DNA of 64,000 nucleotides from Diaporthe sp. PMI_573 (GCA_021399435.1 JAJTUP010000015.1:1302001-1366000); one strand, 5' to 3'. Positions 34,232-46,548 are shown, counted from the first letter of the stretch. Program-made: numbers and translations. Notes: generated by a model not told the origin, from the letters alone.

Positions 34232-35341
34232 ATGCCCTCTATCACCAGCAATGGGCAGCGGGTGTTCAAAGATGCGCATCATCACTCATCTCCTGTGCCG
34301 TCATCAATCTTCAAGCGGACCTTGGTCTTGAGAACGACGGACAAGTTGGCCACTATTCGTGTGGGGTGGGCAGTTTTGGGCATATTCTTTGTTTACTTAG
34401 AGGCATCACTTTCTCTGTACATTGTTAAACGGAGTCTCTTCGTTGGGTGTCAATAGTGATCGTACCGCGGCGGCAGAAAATACTTTGTGTATCCTTCTCA
34501 ACTAGAATCAACTTTCATTATACACAGAAAGCAAGACCTATCCATGCATCGCTAGTTGTGAACTTGAACTACAAACCAGACGGTATGGCTTTGCATCTGG
34601 CCGTACAAATCGAGCCAGAGCTTGCAACGACACTGTATCTATCACTGGACCAAACCATGTCTCCTCTTCCTGAATGCCCAATTTATACTGTATGACAGAT
34701 GGTCTGTACGTACTGTACTAGACATTCTTCAAAGCCACCCGTGTTGCGTTGGTCCGGCACTGAAGCTTCGCCCAGATTCACAGCCACAGTCGTGGAGCGC
34801 TTGGCCGTGGCTAGGCCCGCAGGACAAGTAGAGACTGGCCCTGCCAAAGAGACCTCGTTCAGAAGAAAGATGCAGTGTAGCTGTGCTGCGACATACCGTG
34901 CAATTATCGGTTGCTCGTTGCAAATCACCACCAATTTTACCAGATTCCGCAACTCAATGCTGAATGGGTGCCCTAACTTGATTCTTCTCAGGTATTTGTG
35001 GTGAGCTTCTCGTACTATACAGGCTTTTGCACTTGTCGAGTCGCCTATCTGCTGTGGAGTTGTCTGTGTGCACAATGGAAACATGTGCCCCACTTCGATG
35101 CATGGAATCGCTACCTTGCCATGCTGCAAGGTACCTAGGTACCGACCAGCCCGTCTACCCCTAAGCGGTTGGAGGTCTGACGCAGCCAGGCAGCTCCTCC
35201 AAAAGGTTACGCCACCTCCGTCTATCACGTTCGCAAGCATTCTCTCAAACCACCTCTCCAAGTCACCCTTACCTGACAACTTGACGGACCAAGTTGCCGC
35301 CATAGCATCGGTTTCATTTCATTGCGCCATCTCGGTTCAAG
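34232..35341. other. Intergenic region with a 14-nt palindrome
   Basis: It holds the 3' end of the secreted-protein gene and the promoter of the CUE-domain gene. A perfect palindrome GGTACCTAGGTACC lies at 35130-35143. No coding-like ORF. Confidence 0.5.
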
Positions 35342-36842
35342 ATGTCGGTAAGCATCGTCCCCTTGCTCATCTCCGAAAGCATGAGCAGAACCCAGGACTC
35401 AAACACCAGACGAAGCTCGGTTCATGCGCCTACCCACACTCAATCAAAGCCATCCCAGCTGACATCTCCGCCAACTTCAGGACAAGGTACCAGAGTCTCC
35501 CACTACAGTGAAGCCACTGGACTACTCCGACGACGACGACGTTCAAGAATCAGGCATCATCAACATGGACGACGGCACCACCAAACCGACCCCCGCAACA
35601 GGGGCTGCCACTGGCGCATCCACGGAGGCCTCAACCGCCACCCCGGCTCCCCCAAACGCATCGACAACCACCTCCCAGGAGGCGCCTCCCCCGAAGCCCC
35701 CTCGCCCAGTCACCGAGCAGCAGAAGAACGAGGCCATCTTGAAAGAGGCCTTTCCCAGCATCGACGCCGCGGTCATCACGGCGGTGCTGATCGCGAGCCG
35801 AGGACAAGTCGACCCGGCGTTTAATGCGCTGCTGGGCATGAGCGACCCGGATGCTACTCAGCACGACGCAGAAGAGCAGCCTCCGCCGCAGCCTCCGCGA
35901 CCGCAGAATGCCCAGTCCCAGCTCGAGGCAGACGAGGCCTATGCTCGCCAGTTGGCGCAACATTACGAGAGCCAAAGTGCGGCATACGAAGCTCGGACCG
36001 CCAACAGAGGCCCAGGGAACCCGCCTCGACGCCAGCAGACCGGCTTGAAACCGAACGAAATGTATGACGACAGGGAGCACAGTTTCATTGATGATGACCT
36101 CCCAGTCATACAGGAGCAGCTCAAGAAGGGCTTCCAGGAGACGCAGACTAAGGTGAACTCGTGGTTCAAGGACATCAAGAAGAAGTTTGACGAGCAATTT
36201 GACGAGAACGAGGGCTCGTCCCAGCAGCATGGCGGCCGTGGTCCCCTTGCGGGGCGGGGCAGTGGGGAGTCGTCGAGGAGAAGCAGGGACTATGAGCGGT
36301 ATGATGCTGACCCAGAGCTGCTCAGCGACGACTTTGCCGGGATGAAGTTCCGCAGTGACGGCAGTAAGTACAGGATGAATGTCAGTCACCATACAAAATG
36401 CCAGATGCTAAAACGTAACTCAGCACCTGCTGGTCGCCAGCAGACACAGAACCCTAACTTGTTCAAGCCGCCACCACCCTCGTTGTCCCCAAAGCCACAC
36501 GACGGCCGAAAGGTGTCCTTCAAGGATGGCGTTGAGGACATCGACCTCTACAAGACCTCACCCAAGAACGCAGCCAAGGACTCGACTTCCGCAACCGCTG
36601 GCGGGAAATCCAGCAAGTGGCAGCCACTGTCCTCGGTTGAGCCGAGCCCCATTGCGGAGAATGACCCTTTCAGTCTTGGTGACAGTGATGATGATAAAGA
36701 CGCGAAGGATAAGCCAGACAAGGCTAGCATTAAATTGGAGGATACGGAGGACTCTGAGGAAAGGCTTAGGAAAGCCGCGGCGGAGGCGATGGCTGACAGT
36801 TTGGTCGATGACAAGACCAAAAAGGAAGACACGAAGAAGTAA
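35342..36842 (+). CDS. cue5: CUE-domain ubiquitin-binding protein, Cue5-like
   Basis: Exons are 35342-35347, 35481-36363 and 36424-36842, giving 435 residues. The first exon is only ATG TCG, and the joined N-terminus reads MSDKVPESPTTVKPLDYSDD. The CUE domain, about residues 70-115, contains EQQKNEAILKEAFPSIDAAV and ASRGQVDPAFNALLGMSDP. It is followed by a Pro-rich linker, EADEAYARQLAQHYES, and an amphipathic helix (GFQETQTKVNSWFKDIKKKF). Yeast Cue5 is a receptor linking ubiquitinated aggregates to Atg8; the domain order fits it. The intron at 36364-36423 is 60 nt and in frame, so retention would insert 20 residues. The C-terminal part is acidic/Lys-rich and disordered. I did not locate a certain Atg8-interacting motif. 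Confidence 0.88.
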
Positions 36843-37500
36843 CTGAGCTCCCGGGTCGACCAGACCCTTGAGCAGCCTGTCGCTGACACTGGACCATGGA
36901 TTGGAATTGTGGTCAGGATAAGACTCGCGGCACGTGAGAGAGGGCTGACGCTTGCCCTTGGTTTGGAGCGCCGTTGTGAAGTTGCGAATACTGGGTGGGT
37001 GAAGCACCAAGACTCCATGTCTTATTATTCGATATCCCTAGAAACATAAGCCTTGATTCCCCCAGGAAGAGCTCTCAGTGGAAATTGCCGGCACAGAGAT
37101 GCGATCGATCGAGGCAAAATTGTCCAGTGATGTGGTGGGCGTCGATAAAACAAATGCAAATCAGTTGATACGTAGCATGTACGTGTTTACACATTGCCTC
37201 GTTGCATTCGTCCAATTACCTTTAGAGTCTTTGGCAACGGGCCTTCGGGTGCTGAGAGGTGCAGGAGACGGGCGTTTCGGCGGTCGTCATGATGACATGT
37301 TAAGAAGCGCCATTCAGCCATCGGAATTCCGGGTTGACGACCGCGTCAAGCGCACCACAGATCTGGCACGGCGAGGGGCTTGAGCAATCGTCTGGGACGA
37401 TGAAGAGCGGACTTGGTACTAGTAGGTACTGCCGAATCAGCTCAACCTGGGCTAACTCAGCAAATTCAGACTACCATTCTTCACTTACAAGATAACGTCT

Positions 37501-37560
37501 CGTGGGAGAACCTCCCACAGGATGACCTTCTCCTGGGGATAGGATGATTTCCTCGGGACG
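37501..37560 (+). repeat. Degenerate minisatellite array C
   Basis: Three loosely spaced units with the AYAGGA core (e.g. ACAGGATGACCTTCTCCT, ATAGGATGATTTCCT) resemble the 15-nt family but with 15-19 nt spacing. Membership is tentative. Confidence 0.45.
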
Positions 37561-38954
37561 AACTCTTTTCTAAGCACCCCCGATATTATAATACCCTGTA
37601 GAAGAATTCCCTGCCTACTGGTTCCTAGTCGTCGTGGGGGGAGGGGGGGTTGCAGTGAGCATGTCTAGGCCTTCCGAGATAAAAAGTCCGCATCTTAACT
37701 AGGTCAGTGAGGTTCTGTGGACTTCCCCACCTTGGCCGCGCAGTTTTACCGGGGGTAGACCGGAAACAGCCTGGAGTGCACGTTCCCAGAGGGCCGAGCG
37801 TGATTGGACGGTCCCGTCGAGGAAAGAGCCTCAAGGAATGCAGGATACTGGGAATGGGTTCGTTTGGCGGGACAGAATCGAGTAGACTCGGAGGTGTCGC
37901 TGCTTCGCATTGGGCCCTGCAGCATCACAGCACCTGTCAGACGTGCCTCGTGCCTCGTGCCTCGGGACGCGCCCACTCTTGGGCACAACGCATCAGGTTG
38001 TCCCGTGCTCTCTTCCCTCTCTCTGACTCGGGCTCCCGTACCTACACACTGCAGTTACACTGCCGATATTGGAATCCCTCGACCACACCACGCCTCCAGG
38101 AGGAGCAAGTCATCGTGAACGCACGTCTTACATCCCGTCCTTGCCACGGCTCTGCACGAGAGAACAAGTTCGGTGGCATTACTTTGAACGCAACTCACGA
38201 CCCACCTGTTGGGTTCTTCCGAGGTACATCAGAGTTGTCCCACCGCATCTGCTTCGAGTTTTGATATTTGGTTTAATTCGTACGAGTTTGCTTGTCAACT
38301 CGACCAAGAACTGACCAACCCCGGGTTCTCACTATCAGACAGGCCTCTGGGACGGAGACGCTGTCAAATCTACTGGACGATCTGCATAGCGCCCAATCGC
38401 CTGCAGGTCGGCTCGTCTAAGCTACCCTACCTTCTGGGGACTTGTAGCTTTACCTGCCCCCATACAACTACGCATCTCCGTCACCTGGCTCGTCAACACC
38501 ATCTCACCGGCAAGTGAAGCTCGGCACAGGCCTGTCGAGGGTTTCGGCCAGCGCCTCTTCCGTCTCCTGCAACCCCCAGCGTCACCTACAGGGGTGCTTC
38601 CTCAGCAAGCCAGCCCAGTTACACCCAGCTGGCCCCGTCACCTCACCCACTCACTCGCTTATTTACTGTCCAGCCGAGTAAGTCTATTCCCATTCCTGCT
38701 ACCCTGTCTGCGTGGCCGTCTGTGAGTCTTGTAGACTTCTGCGGCCCAGTGTGTGTTGGGCACTCTCTTCCCATTTACCATTCCGATATCCTCTTCCCTC
38801 CAGTGGGCCCGAGTCAACAGGGCTCACCTTTTCCTTTCAATACCTGTTGCGACCAGGACTGCTTCCATTTTCTTTATTCCCCTGTATAAACTCACCCTCT
38901 CTTTTTCCTGGGGATACTTTTCCACCACCAAAGCGGTGCGGCGGTCACACATGG

Positions 38955-38992
38955 CGTGGTCCTCCTGCTGGATATCCTCCTGCGGGATAACC
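38955..38992 (-). repeat. Minisatellite array D, minus strand
   Basis: Read on the minus strand: a partial unit ending TTATCCC, then GCAGGAGGATATCCA and GCAGGAGGACCACGC, an exact 15-nt period matching the AYAGGAGGNYATCCY family with GC at the first two positions. Confidence 0.6.
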
Positions 38993-39621
38993 GCCTGACG
39001 TTCCGCTGCGGGCCCTCACTTTAGCCTTGACAGCCGCTCCACCGTCTTTGATTTTCAGGATATTTGAGAGGCGGATGCTTCCGCTCTGAGGCAAAGTTAA
39101 AAAAAAAAATAAAAAAAAAAAAGGCCTGCGACTCTGGCCTGATTCGCAGCTCAGGAACTCTGGGAACTTGTGTCTGATATCCTCCTTGCCAGGTTCCACA
39201 GAAACTACGTTACTTCTCCCCACTAGGAGGAGACTCCACGCAACAGTTGAAGCCATACTTCGTGTTGCGCCTTATTGGTACTGCAATTCCGATTGGCAAG
39301 GAGGAAGTCCAGCGCCGGACGACGGATCCCCACCTGCTTGTTGGGGGGTCTCGGGTCTCCATCCACACGGGGACAAGTCCAAGTCGCACTGTCGGAGACG
39401 ACTTGTCCATTCCCAGAGAGATTCGCTGCCCGGATTCGACGTCACACCTGCATGGGCTGTTCAAGAAGAGCCCGTGGCTGATACATCCTTGTTGATCTTT
39501 TCCTGCCCTGCATCGTTTGAGACTGCTCGAGTCAATAGAACAACGACCAGTTTTCATACTTGAGTGAATCTCTGCGTCAAAGCCTGTGGCCTCCCCAGGT
39601 CGGCGGCTCCAAATTCGCACT

Positions 39622-42600
39622 ATGTAAGTCAACCCTGACTCCACGGCTGTGGCCGCGGACTTTGCGCTCTACTCAGTTTGTGGCTTGTGCTGCTGCCGTG
39701 CTTCCATCTCAGCTTTTGCTGATCCTCCAGTAGGAAGTTTGGCAAGCAGATCCAGAAGCGCCAGCTTGAAGTCCCCGAGTATGCTGCCAATTTTGTCAAC
39801 TACAAAGCACTAAAAAAGGTATGTCTTGCCTCCAGGGCCTCCCATACGACCGCCCCCTCCCCACTCTGGGACACCGTCCGCTTTGAGATTGAAAGGGTAC
39901 CACAAGAATTCTCTAGAACAACAAAACGAGGAGTATATCGGAACTGGAGAAGCCTTGTTTTCCACGGTCCAAGTTGTCGCGCCGGTAGTAAGGATGGGCG
40001 AGAGACTTATCGCTAACGGCATTTCCCCATAGCTCATTAAAAAGCTTTCCGCAACTCCGACACTCCAAGCCCAGAATGACCACATTCAACCCGCCGTTAC
40101 AATAGATTCACAGGCCGCTTTGCAGGCGAACAAGGCAACGTTCTTCTTCCAGCTGGTATGATAGCCTCTTGGAACTCATAAATGAGCCCGAACGCACCAA
40201 TGCTAAAAGTACATCAGGAACGGGAGCTGGAGAAGGTGAACGCCTTTTATCTCCAAAAAGAAGCAGAGGTATGGTCCCGATCGAAACCGCCATTGAATTA
40301 CTGACATGTCTTCTGACATCCGATCTGCAGCTCAAAATTCGGCTCAAAACACTTCTGGACAAGAAAAAGGTGCTCCAATCACGCCATGGCATATCAAGAC
40401 GGTCAGCCAAGTTTACAACCCTTCAAGAGGGCTTCCAACAATTTGCGAACGACCTCAACAAATTACAGCAATTCGTCGACATAAATGGGACGGCCTTCTC
40501 CAAGATCCTGAAGAAATGGGACAAGACTTCCAAGTCCAAGACGAAGGAGCTCTACCTGTCCAGGGCTGTAGAGGTTCAGCCCTTCTTCAACCCGACAGTC
40601 ATCAGTGAGCTCTCTGACCAGGTTACAACGAGTCTGCAGGAGCTCGGTGCTTGGGCAGATGGCGACCACGTCAGCTTTGAGGGGCAAGGACGACCGGACC
40701 ACATCGTGAGCAGCCACCATCTCCTGGGCACCGAGGAAGGAGATGCAGACACCGTCCTCCTCGAGACGGTCCTTTCGGGGAACCTCGACTCTTTGAGAGA
40801 CCTCCTAGGTCGTATGAGAGAAGCAGTGGAACCCAACTCAACAATGGACCTGTCTTTGATGGAGAGGATCACCAGAACCTTTCTTGCGTCCATCAATGAG
40901 GCTCCACAGGAATCTCTCCAGCTCCTGCTGGATACAGGCTTGGTGGACATTCAGTCCGAAGATGACATCAACGAGCGGAATTGCTTACACCAAGCAACCA
41001 TCTATGGCAACTCTTTTGTCTTGAACCTCGCATTGGAAAAAGGCGTTGCCGTCAACCGAACCGATGTCTATGGCCGGGTGCCGTTGCATTATGCGAGTTT
41101 GCATGGCCGGTTGGACATGATCGATGCACTATTGGCTGGTTAGAAGGCCCTGACTCTCGTCATATTATCTATCATTCACTGACATATACTTAGTGGACGC
41201 CGACACCATCAACCTCATCGATCACGACAATTTCCGGCCGTTGGTACATGCCATCATACACAACAACCTGGACTGCGTACAGATGCTTGTGGAGAAAGGG
41301 GCCCAGCTGAATTCCATCTCAGAGACCGACCACGCCCCTCTGAACCTGGCATGCAAACATGGTTCATATGCTATCGTCGAGCTGCTCCTCACCAAAGGCG
41401 CCCAGATACTACCCGATGCCGAGGGTTTATACCCCCAGCATCTTGTGGCTAGATCTGCCAGGAACCCCGAGCTCCTAAGTCTACTTAAGCATTTCGGAGC
41501 CGACCTAGATCAAATCGACAAGCTGTATGGGTGGACGCCACTCGTACATGCTGCCAGCGAGGGCAATGTGCCTTGCTTACGAGCACTCCTGGACGAAGGT
41601 GTTGACGCTAATATTCTTGACGAGAAAGACCTCTCAGCGCTTTACTATGCAGCGTGGGAGGGTCATCTGGAGTGCATGAATTTGCTGATATCCCTTCAAA
41701 GTACACCGACCCAGGAACCGAGCCCCAGGGCAACACAAGTATTGCCGCCGTCATTGGGCCCAATGGCCCAGACGCAGGGCCCCGAAATCATGTCACTGGA
41801 TCCAGATGGTATCCCAGACCTAGAATTGCCGCCACCCATCATCCCGCTGCGCAGATACGGACACAATTTCCTAGACACCAAGACGGTCGTACAGATCAAC
41901 TTCGGGGCGGATGCTGAACAGCCCCTCGTGTTCTTCCACGATGGCAAATACCCCGCCGCTCGGCTGACCATTTCATCCAAGGCCGCAGACTTCATTCCCA
42001 AGAATATCATCCTCCCCTTCACAGAAGATACCCGTCTTGTTTCTTTCCAGGCCGATAACCTGGACAGTTTCACGCTGGACTTTGACGTGTTCCCTACATA
42101 TGGAGCTAAGATCATTGCGAAGACGGTGGCTTTGCCCAATACCTTCCGGGCCTCATTGGGTAGTTCTGGCAGCTGCTGCCTTCCTTTGTTTGATCCTCGA
42201 CTTCGTGCGATCGGTCAAATCAGCTTTACTACGCAGGTCATCAAACCTTTCCAAGGGAAGCCGCTGGAAATCACCGATTTCGAGACATACTGGAAGGCGA
42301 CCAGGCAGTTTGATCGCCATATCAGCAGTTTTGTCACCGGATCGAGTCTTGTTGGTAATTTTGTCAGACTCTACGTGCAGCAGACCAAGGACGGTGTCGC
42401 GGTGCTTTGGCCTACAAGGACAGTCGACATGGGTACAGAAGGCATGGCCGTTCCATTGTCTTGGGTAACTCATGCACAGTTCGACCAGATGGCCCGGATC
42501 TCGCCTTCGAGGAAGGCCCTTGCCGCGGGGATTCTCGACCAACCGATTGAGCTTCAGGACATCCATCGCCATTTCGCATCAGCGGGGCTCACTCTCGCTG

Positions 42601-43285
42601 AGGCCCTCGACATACTACCCTCGAACATCAACGTCAATCTGCACTTCATCTATCAAATAGCGGAGGACCACGCCCATCCACAACCCCAAGAGTCGAACAG
42701 CCGCGGGTTGAACTGCTTCGTTGACTCGGTGCTGGGGATTGTGTTTGATCACGCGCGCGTGCAGCGTGCACAGTCCCAGCAGAGTGGAGGCAGCACGGCA
42801 GTCCGGTCCGTCGTATTCAGCTCTTACAGCCCTAGCGTCTGCACGGCGCTCAACTGGAAGCAGCCGAACTTCCCTGTGTTCATGTGCAACGACCTCGGCC
42901 GCGAGGAGGTCTCGATGGCGCCCCCGCAGATGATCGCCGCGGCCGTGAACCATGGCCGTAGGTCCAGCTCGATCAAGGAGGTAGTCAGGACGGCGCAGGG
43001 CAATAACTTCATGGGGTTGGTGGTTGCTTCAAGGCTCCTGGTATGTGTTATCGAACACCATCCGCACATCTGTGATTTCTGTGTATCTCCATACTAATTC
43101 GAGAATAGAAAATGGTACCGGCGCTTGTGGACGCTATCAAGGCTCAGGGACTCGCCCTCGTGGTCGACAAGTCCTCCGAGGCTGGACCGCTGTCCGACCC
43201 TCCGCCCGAAAAACTGCCGACTGGAGTTGACGGCGTTTTCAAATACACTGGTGTGCTGAGATTCACGGATTCGATAGACATGTAA
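39622..43285 (+). CDS. nuc-2: NUC-2/PHO81-type phosphate-sensing CDK inhibitor
   Basis: SPX-ankyrin-GDPD-like protein, ortholog of Neurospora NUC-2 and yeast Pho81, which inhibits the Pho80-Pho85 type cyclin-CDK under phosphate limitation and so allows phosphate-gene activation. Exons are 39622-39623, 39734-39818, 40033-40155, 40218-40268, 40331-41138, 41194-43040 and 43109-43285, giving 1030 residues. The SPX domain (about 1-155) starts MKFGKQIQKRQLEVPEYAA and has KLQQFVDINGTAFSKILKKW. Ankyrin repeats span about 300-530 (e.g. GRVPLHYASLHGRLDMIDAL, GWTPLVHAASEGNVPCLRAL). The C-terminal part (about 700-1030) is GDPD-like; I see no catalytic HRG motif, in keeping with a non-enzymatic domain. 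The start codon is split by intron 1 (AT|G). All seven joins keep the frame and the domain sequence. Confidence 0.93.
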
Positions 43286-43912
43286 CAGCTTGAAACGAAG
43301 TTCCACGTTTCTGAAAGAAAAGATAGCCCTAGATCGCTTTCAAAAATGAGACCTCGCAGAAAGTTATGGAGCTTACAAGAGCTCAGATTGTGATGATGAT
43401 GAGTATTGTGGTAGTCAAAGCTGGAAAAATATGGGATGACCAGGCCGGGTGTGGCCCAAACTCTGCACATATATGGATCCGACATTTGAGCTGGACATAT
43501 CTGACTTTACGCTGGCAAGCTCGCGTGCAAAAGTGAGACTTGTAGGCATAAACATGTGTGACAATAGACTCGACGAGACAGATTTTCTGTTTTTTTGTAA
43601 ATACCCGCGATCGTTACCGTGCGTTCCGATTCAGGTCCGGTTGTCATGAAAGGAAGGGGTTTGGAGGGTTGCATTTCTCTTGGCCACTGGGTAGCCCGCT
43701 CAACAGAGACAGTATGACGTGTAACGTCTCGGCAGCTACGCTCATGTTTTTGGAGGGCTGAGAGATTTCTGATAATATTCTGAATAGGGGTATCTAGCAT
43801 CACACGACTCATACCTTTCGCGTTTCTCATTCTCCGACATTCGCAAAACCGACAGCAACGCCTATACACATGGCCTCCTTTCTCGAAGGGCAGGGTATAC
43901 AGGCCCGAAGTT
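43286..43912. other. Intergenic, convergent 3' regions
   Basis: Lies between the facing ends of NUC-2 and the membrane-protein gene. Nothing coding-like is seen. Confidence 0.5.
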
Positions 43913-44727
43913 TCAGGCGCCTTTGTAGTCGTACCTCAGCGCCGTCAGTTCCCCCTCCGGGTCGACGTTGGCCATCACCAGCTTCGCCACGATGACGACG
44001 GAGTACACAATGGCGGGCAGGTTCCCCAGGCCGAGCCAGCCAAAGTGCTGGCTATGATCTTCATCACGGTCGTAGTGCTCGCTGGTCCCGCGCTGCTGCA
44101 CCAGCAGGCCGTACAGGACCAACACGGCGCAGAGCCCGACGTTCAGCAGCGGCAGATGCCTCCCCAGCGGGCTCTTCTGCGGGGCGACGCTGAAGCTGCT
44201 CGCACGCCTCCGGCGGCGCCGGCGCTGGCTCAGGGTGCTGATCCCGCTGGAGCCGGCCTCGCCCTCGCTTTCGATTTGATCGTGGGCCGGGGCCCCGGAC
44301 CCGGAACTGGTCCAGCTGTCCAGCGCGTGGATGCCCGTCTCGGTCGGCGGCAGGCTGAAGAGGAGAAAGGCGGTGCTCGCCAGGGAGGTCAGACCCAGCA
44401 CGGCGATGAGGGTCGTCGAGGGGCGGAAGAGCGCGAGGAGGTAGGGTATGCACGAGAGGATGGGCAGCGCGAGGAGGATGATCTGGTACTGCTGGTTGTG
44501 GGTCGCGTTCTGCTCGGCGAGGTCCTGGATGAGCTTCTCCTGTTCTGTTCATGGGTGGGTTAGCCGTGCGTCTGTATGGGAGAATAATGTTGCATGATGC
44601 TCTCCAACAGGACATCAGCAAGCATACCTTCTTCATCGAGGACCTCGGGCGTGCTCCCAGTGGAACTCTCGTCGGTGGGGTAGTGGAATGTGCGACGAAG
44701 TCGCGTTCTTGCGTTGCTGATGTCCAT
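43913..44727 (-). CDS. Predicted four-helix membrane protein
   Basis: Exons are 44727-44628 and 44544-43913, giving 243 residues. No family is recognised; it resembles uncharacterised conserved fungal proteins. A hydrophilic N-terminus (MDISNARTRLRRTFHYPTDE) is followed by EKLIQDLAEQNATHNQQYQ and four hydrophobic segments: IILLALPILSCIPYLLALF, LIAVLGLTSLASTAFLLFSL, LLNVGLCAVLVLYGLLVQQ and LPAIVYSVVIVAKLVMANV. Between helices 2 and 3 lies an Arg-rich loop (SQRRRRRRRASSFS) that is likely cytosolic. The acceptor at 44545-44547 is forced by frame; the nearer CAG in GAACAGAACAG would shift it. Divergent from COA1 with 362 bp between start codons. Organelle location is unknown. Confidence 0.72.
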
Positions 44728-45089
44728 GTTGCCTCGCTTGCTGCACAAGGCCGCGTTAGAACAGCCCCGTTGCTGTGCTGACGACGGGATCTTTAAATGA
44801 GCGCGACTAGCAGGGTAAGGTAGCGAGCTGTGCGCTGGCGAGGTTACATGGGATGAAGTCAAGCAAGAGGCAGATCGCAAATAAGGTTTGGGAGCTGAAG
44901 TCCTGCCGAGCCATGTGCCGCGGTCTCGCAGCCTGGGTGACGTCGATCTCCCCTAAGAGCCGCTGCCGGCCGCGTGAGAAACAGGGGGTCTCGGGCCCAC
45001 ACTTGAGGTGGGATGATCGACTTCAGCCTTGCATTATTTCAACGTCTGCCTCTCCCCAACGTCCAATTTGCACTCACACGGTCGCAGAC
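44728..45089. promoter_or_regulatory. Divergent promoter of the four-helix protein and COA1
   Basis: 362 bp holds both promoters. No TATA box is evident. Confidence 0.5.
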
Positions 45090-45823
45090 ATGTTACCAAG
45101 GCCGATATGTAGGACGCCGGTCCTGCGGGCACTGAGGTCTCCCGCCTCAAGGAGAGCCCTTCCACAAAGACGGTCGCTCATCGCCGCCCCGAAGCCTGGA
45201 GATGGACCTCTGATGGAAAGACGCGCCGACAGGGAGCTGCCAGGTGAGCTTAGCCGTCCTGTCTGCCCACAACGGTCTTCCCGGCGCTCTCCGCGGATGA
45301 CTGCTTGCTTGCTTGCTTGCTTGATTGACCGACTGACCGACTGACATGCTCGCTCGCAGATGTCGAAGCAAACCGATTCCGCTGGTCGCGCACGCTGCCC
45401 ATCTTCTTCACCATTGTCGCCGCCGCCAGCGTCGCCATCTTCAACTACCAGAAGAGCTCGTCGCCCGTCGTCTCGTCCACGCTGTACGCGCTGCGACACA
45501 ACTCCAGGGCCCGCGAGTACCTGGGCGACGAGATCTACTTCCAACAACAGATCCCCTGGATCAGCGGGGAGATGAACCAGCTGCACGGCCGCATCGACAT
45601 CTCCTTCTCGGTCAAGGGCACCAAGAACTCGGGCGTCATGCGCTTCGCGAGCTTCAGGCCTACCCCCAAGGGCGTCTTCGAGACCACCGAGTGGAGCCTC
45701 GAGACGACCGACGGGAAGAGGATCGACCTCCTGGACGACGGGGACCCGTTCCGTGCGATGAGGATGCCTGGTGGGCTGGATGATGAGGAGGACGAGGAAA
45801 CCACGAGGGGCTTCAGGCACTAG
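45090..45823 (+). CDS. coa1: Cytochrome oxidase assembly factor Coa1
   Basis: A mitochondrial inner-membrane protein that acts with Mss51 and Shy1 in early cytochrome c oxidase (Cox1) assembly. Exons are 45090-45243 and 45360-45823, giving 205 residues. The N-terminus is a basic presequence with no acidic residues (MLPRPICRTPVLRALRSPAS RR...). ELPDVEANRFRWSRTLPIF marks the conserved start of the domain. One membrane span follows at about residues 64-80 (FFTIVAAASVAIFNYQ). The intermembrane part reads LGDEIYFQQQIPWISGEMNQ, GRIDISFSVKGTKNSGVMRF and WSLETTDGKRIDLL, all typical of Coa1. The tail is acidic. The intron has CTTG and ACTG tetranucleotide repeats (45303-45345) and joins G|AT cleanly. 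Confidence 0.92.
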
Positions 45824-46548
45824 ATGAAGTCCCACGGCGCACGGGGCCGGCTTTTTCATAATCATGGAAGGTCTGTCAATGGCTTCAACAGAACAGCATT
45901 CGTGATCGGCAGTCTCGAGCCAACAGCGATAGGCCCGTCACGCACAAGCACAGAGTCCGAACCTGTGGCAACCGAAGTGCGCGATAGAATGGCACTTCTC
46001 GAGGCTCTTCAGGTCAATACCACAAGGTCTTGGCCTAGCATTCGCAGGAGAGAGAGGGCCTCGTGAGGGACCCCAAAGGCCCTGACCGATCTACAGGCCA
46101 GGACAGCAATTGTCGCTCGATTGCGGCAGAGCGACCTATGTATGATCTGGTAGACACGCTGTAAAATAGTCCCAGCATCCAAGTTCAATGGTTTGGTGCC
46201 ATTATCCGGTTCATCCAACTACTCATCTTCGTCCTGAGCCGCTCTCTAGTCCCTTACACATCGTCCGGATTCGTAGCAGCACACAGCACACAGCACACAG
46301 CACACAGCGGGAGCTGTGGGCGGAACGTGTAGCTGGGGTAAGAGTCCTACCGCACATCTTAATTCACTGTTTCAGTGATATCAAGCTGCGGAGCACCAAT
46401 ACAGCGCGCGAGCTGGCCAGCGCAGCCTTGTCGTGAATGGGGTCTGGGTGCCTTGAGGATACTCAGCAACATCTCATCAAGACTGTTTACGTGCTTCAAA
46501 GTGTTCCCATGTACATTTTTTTTTTTTTGGTTCGCCAGAGTACTGATC
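45824..46548. other. Intergenic, convergent 3' regions with a 7-nt tandem repeat
   Basis: Contains four to five copies of the 7-mer CAGCACA at 46277-46308 and a poly-T run at 46517-46529. No gene is supported. Confidence 0.55.
46277..46308 (+). repeat. CAGCACA 7-nt tandem repeat
   Basis: Four nearly perfect head-to-tail copies of CAGCACA between COA1 and the uL3m gene. No function is evident. Confidence 0.85.

Larger units (their letters stand above)
36843..39621. other. 2.8 kb intergenic region with repeats
   Basis: It lies upstream of NUC-2. It contains a degenerate minisatellite (37501-37560), a GCCTCGT triple repeat near 37941-37961, a second small minisatellite on the minus strand (38955-38992) and a poly-A run at 39101-39122. 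No convincing gene. Confidence 0.5.

Noticed and set aside
44045..44563. 172-codon plus-strand ORF over the four-helix protein
   Set aside because: Antisense shadow with Gly/Ala/Arg-rich text; the minus strand gives clear membrane helices.
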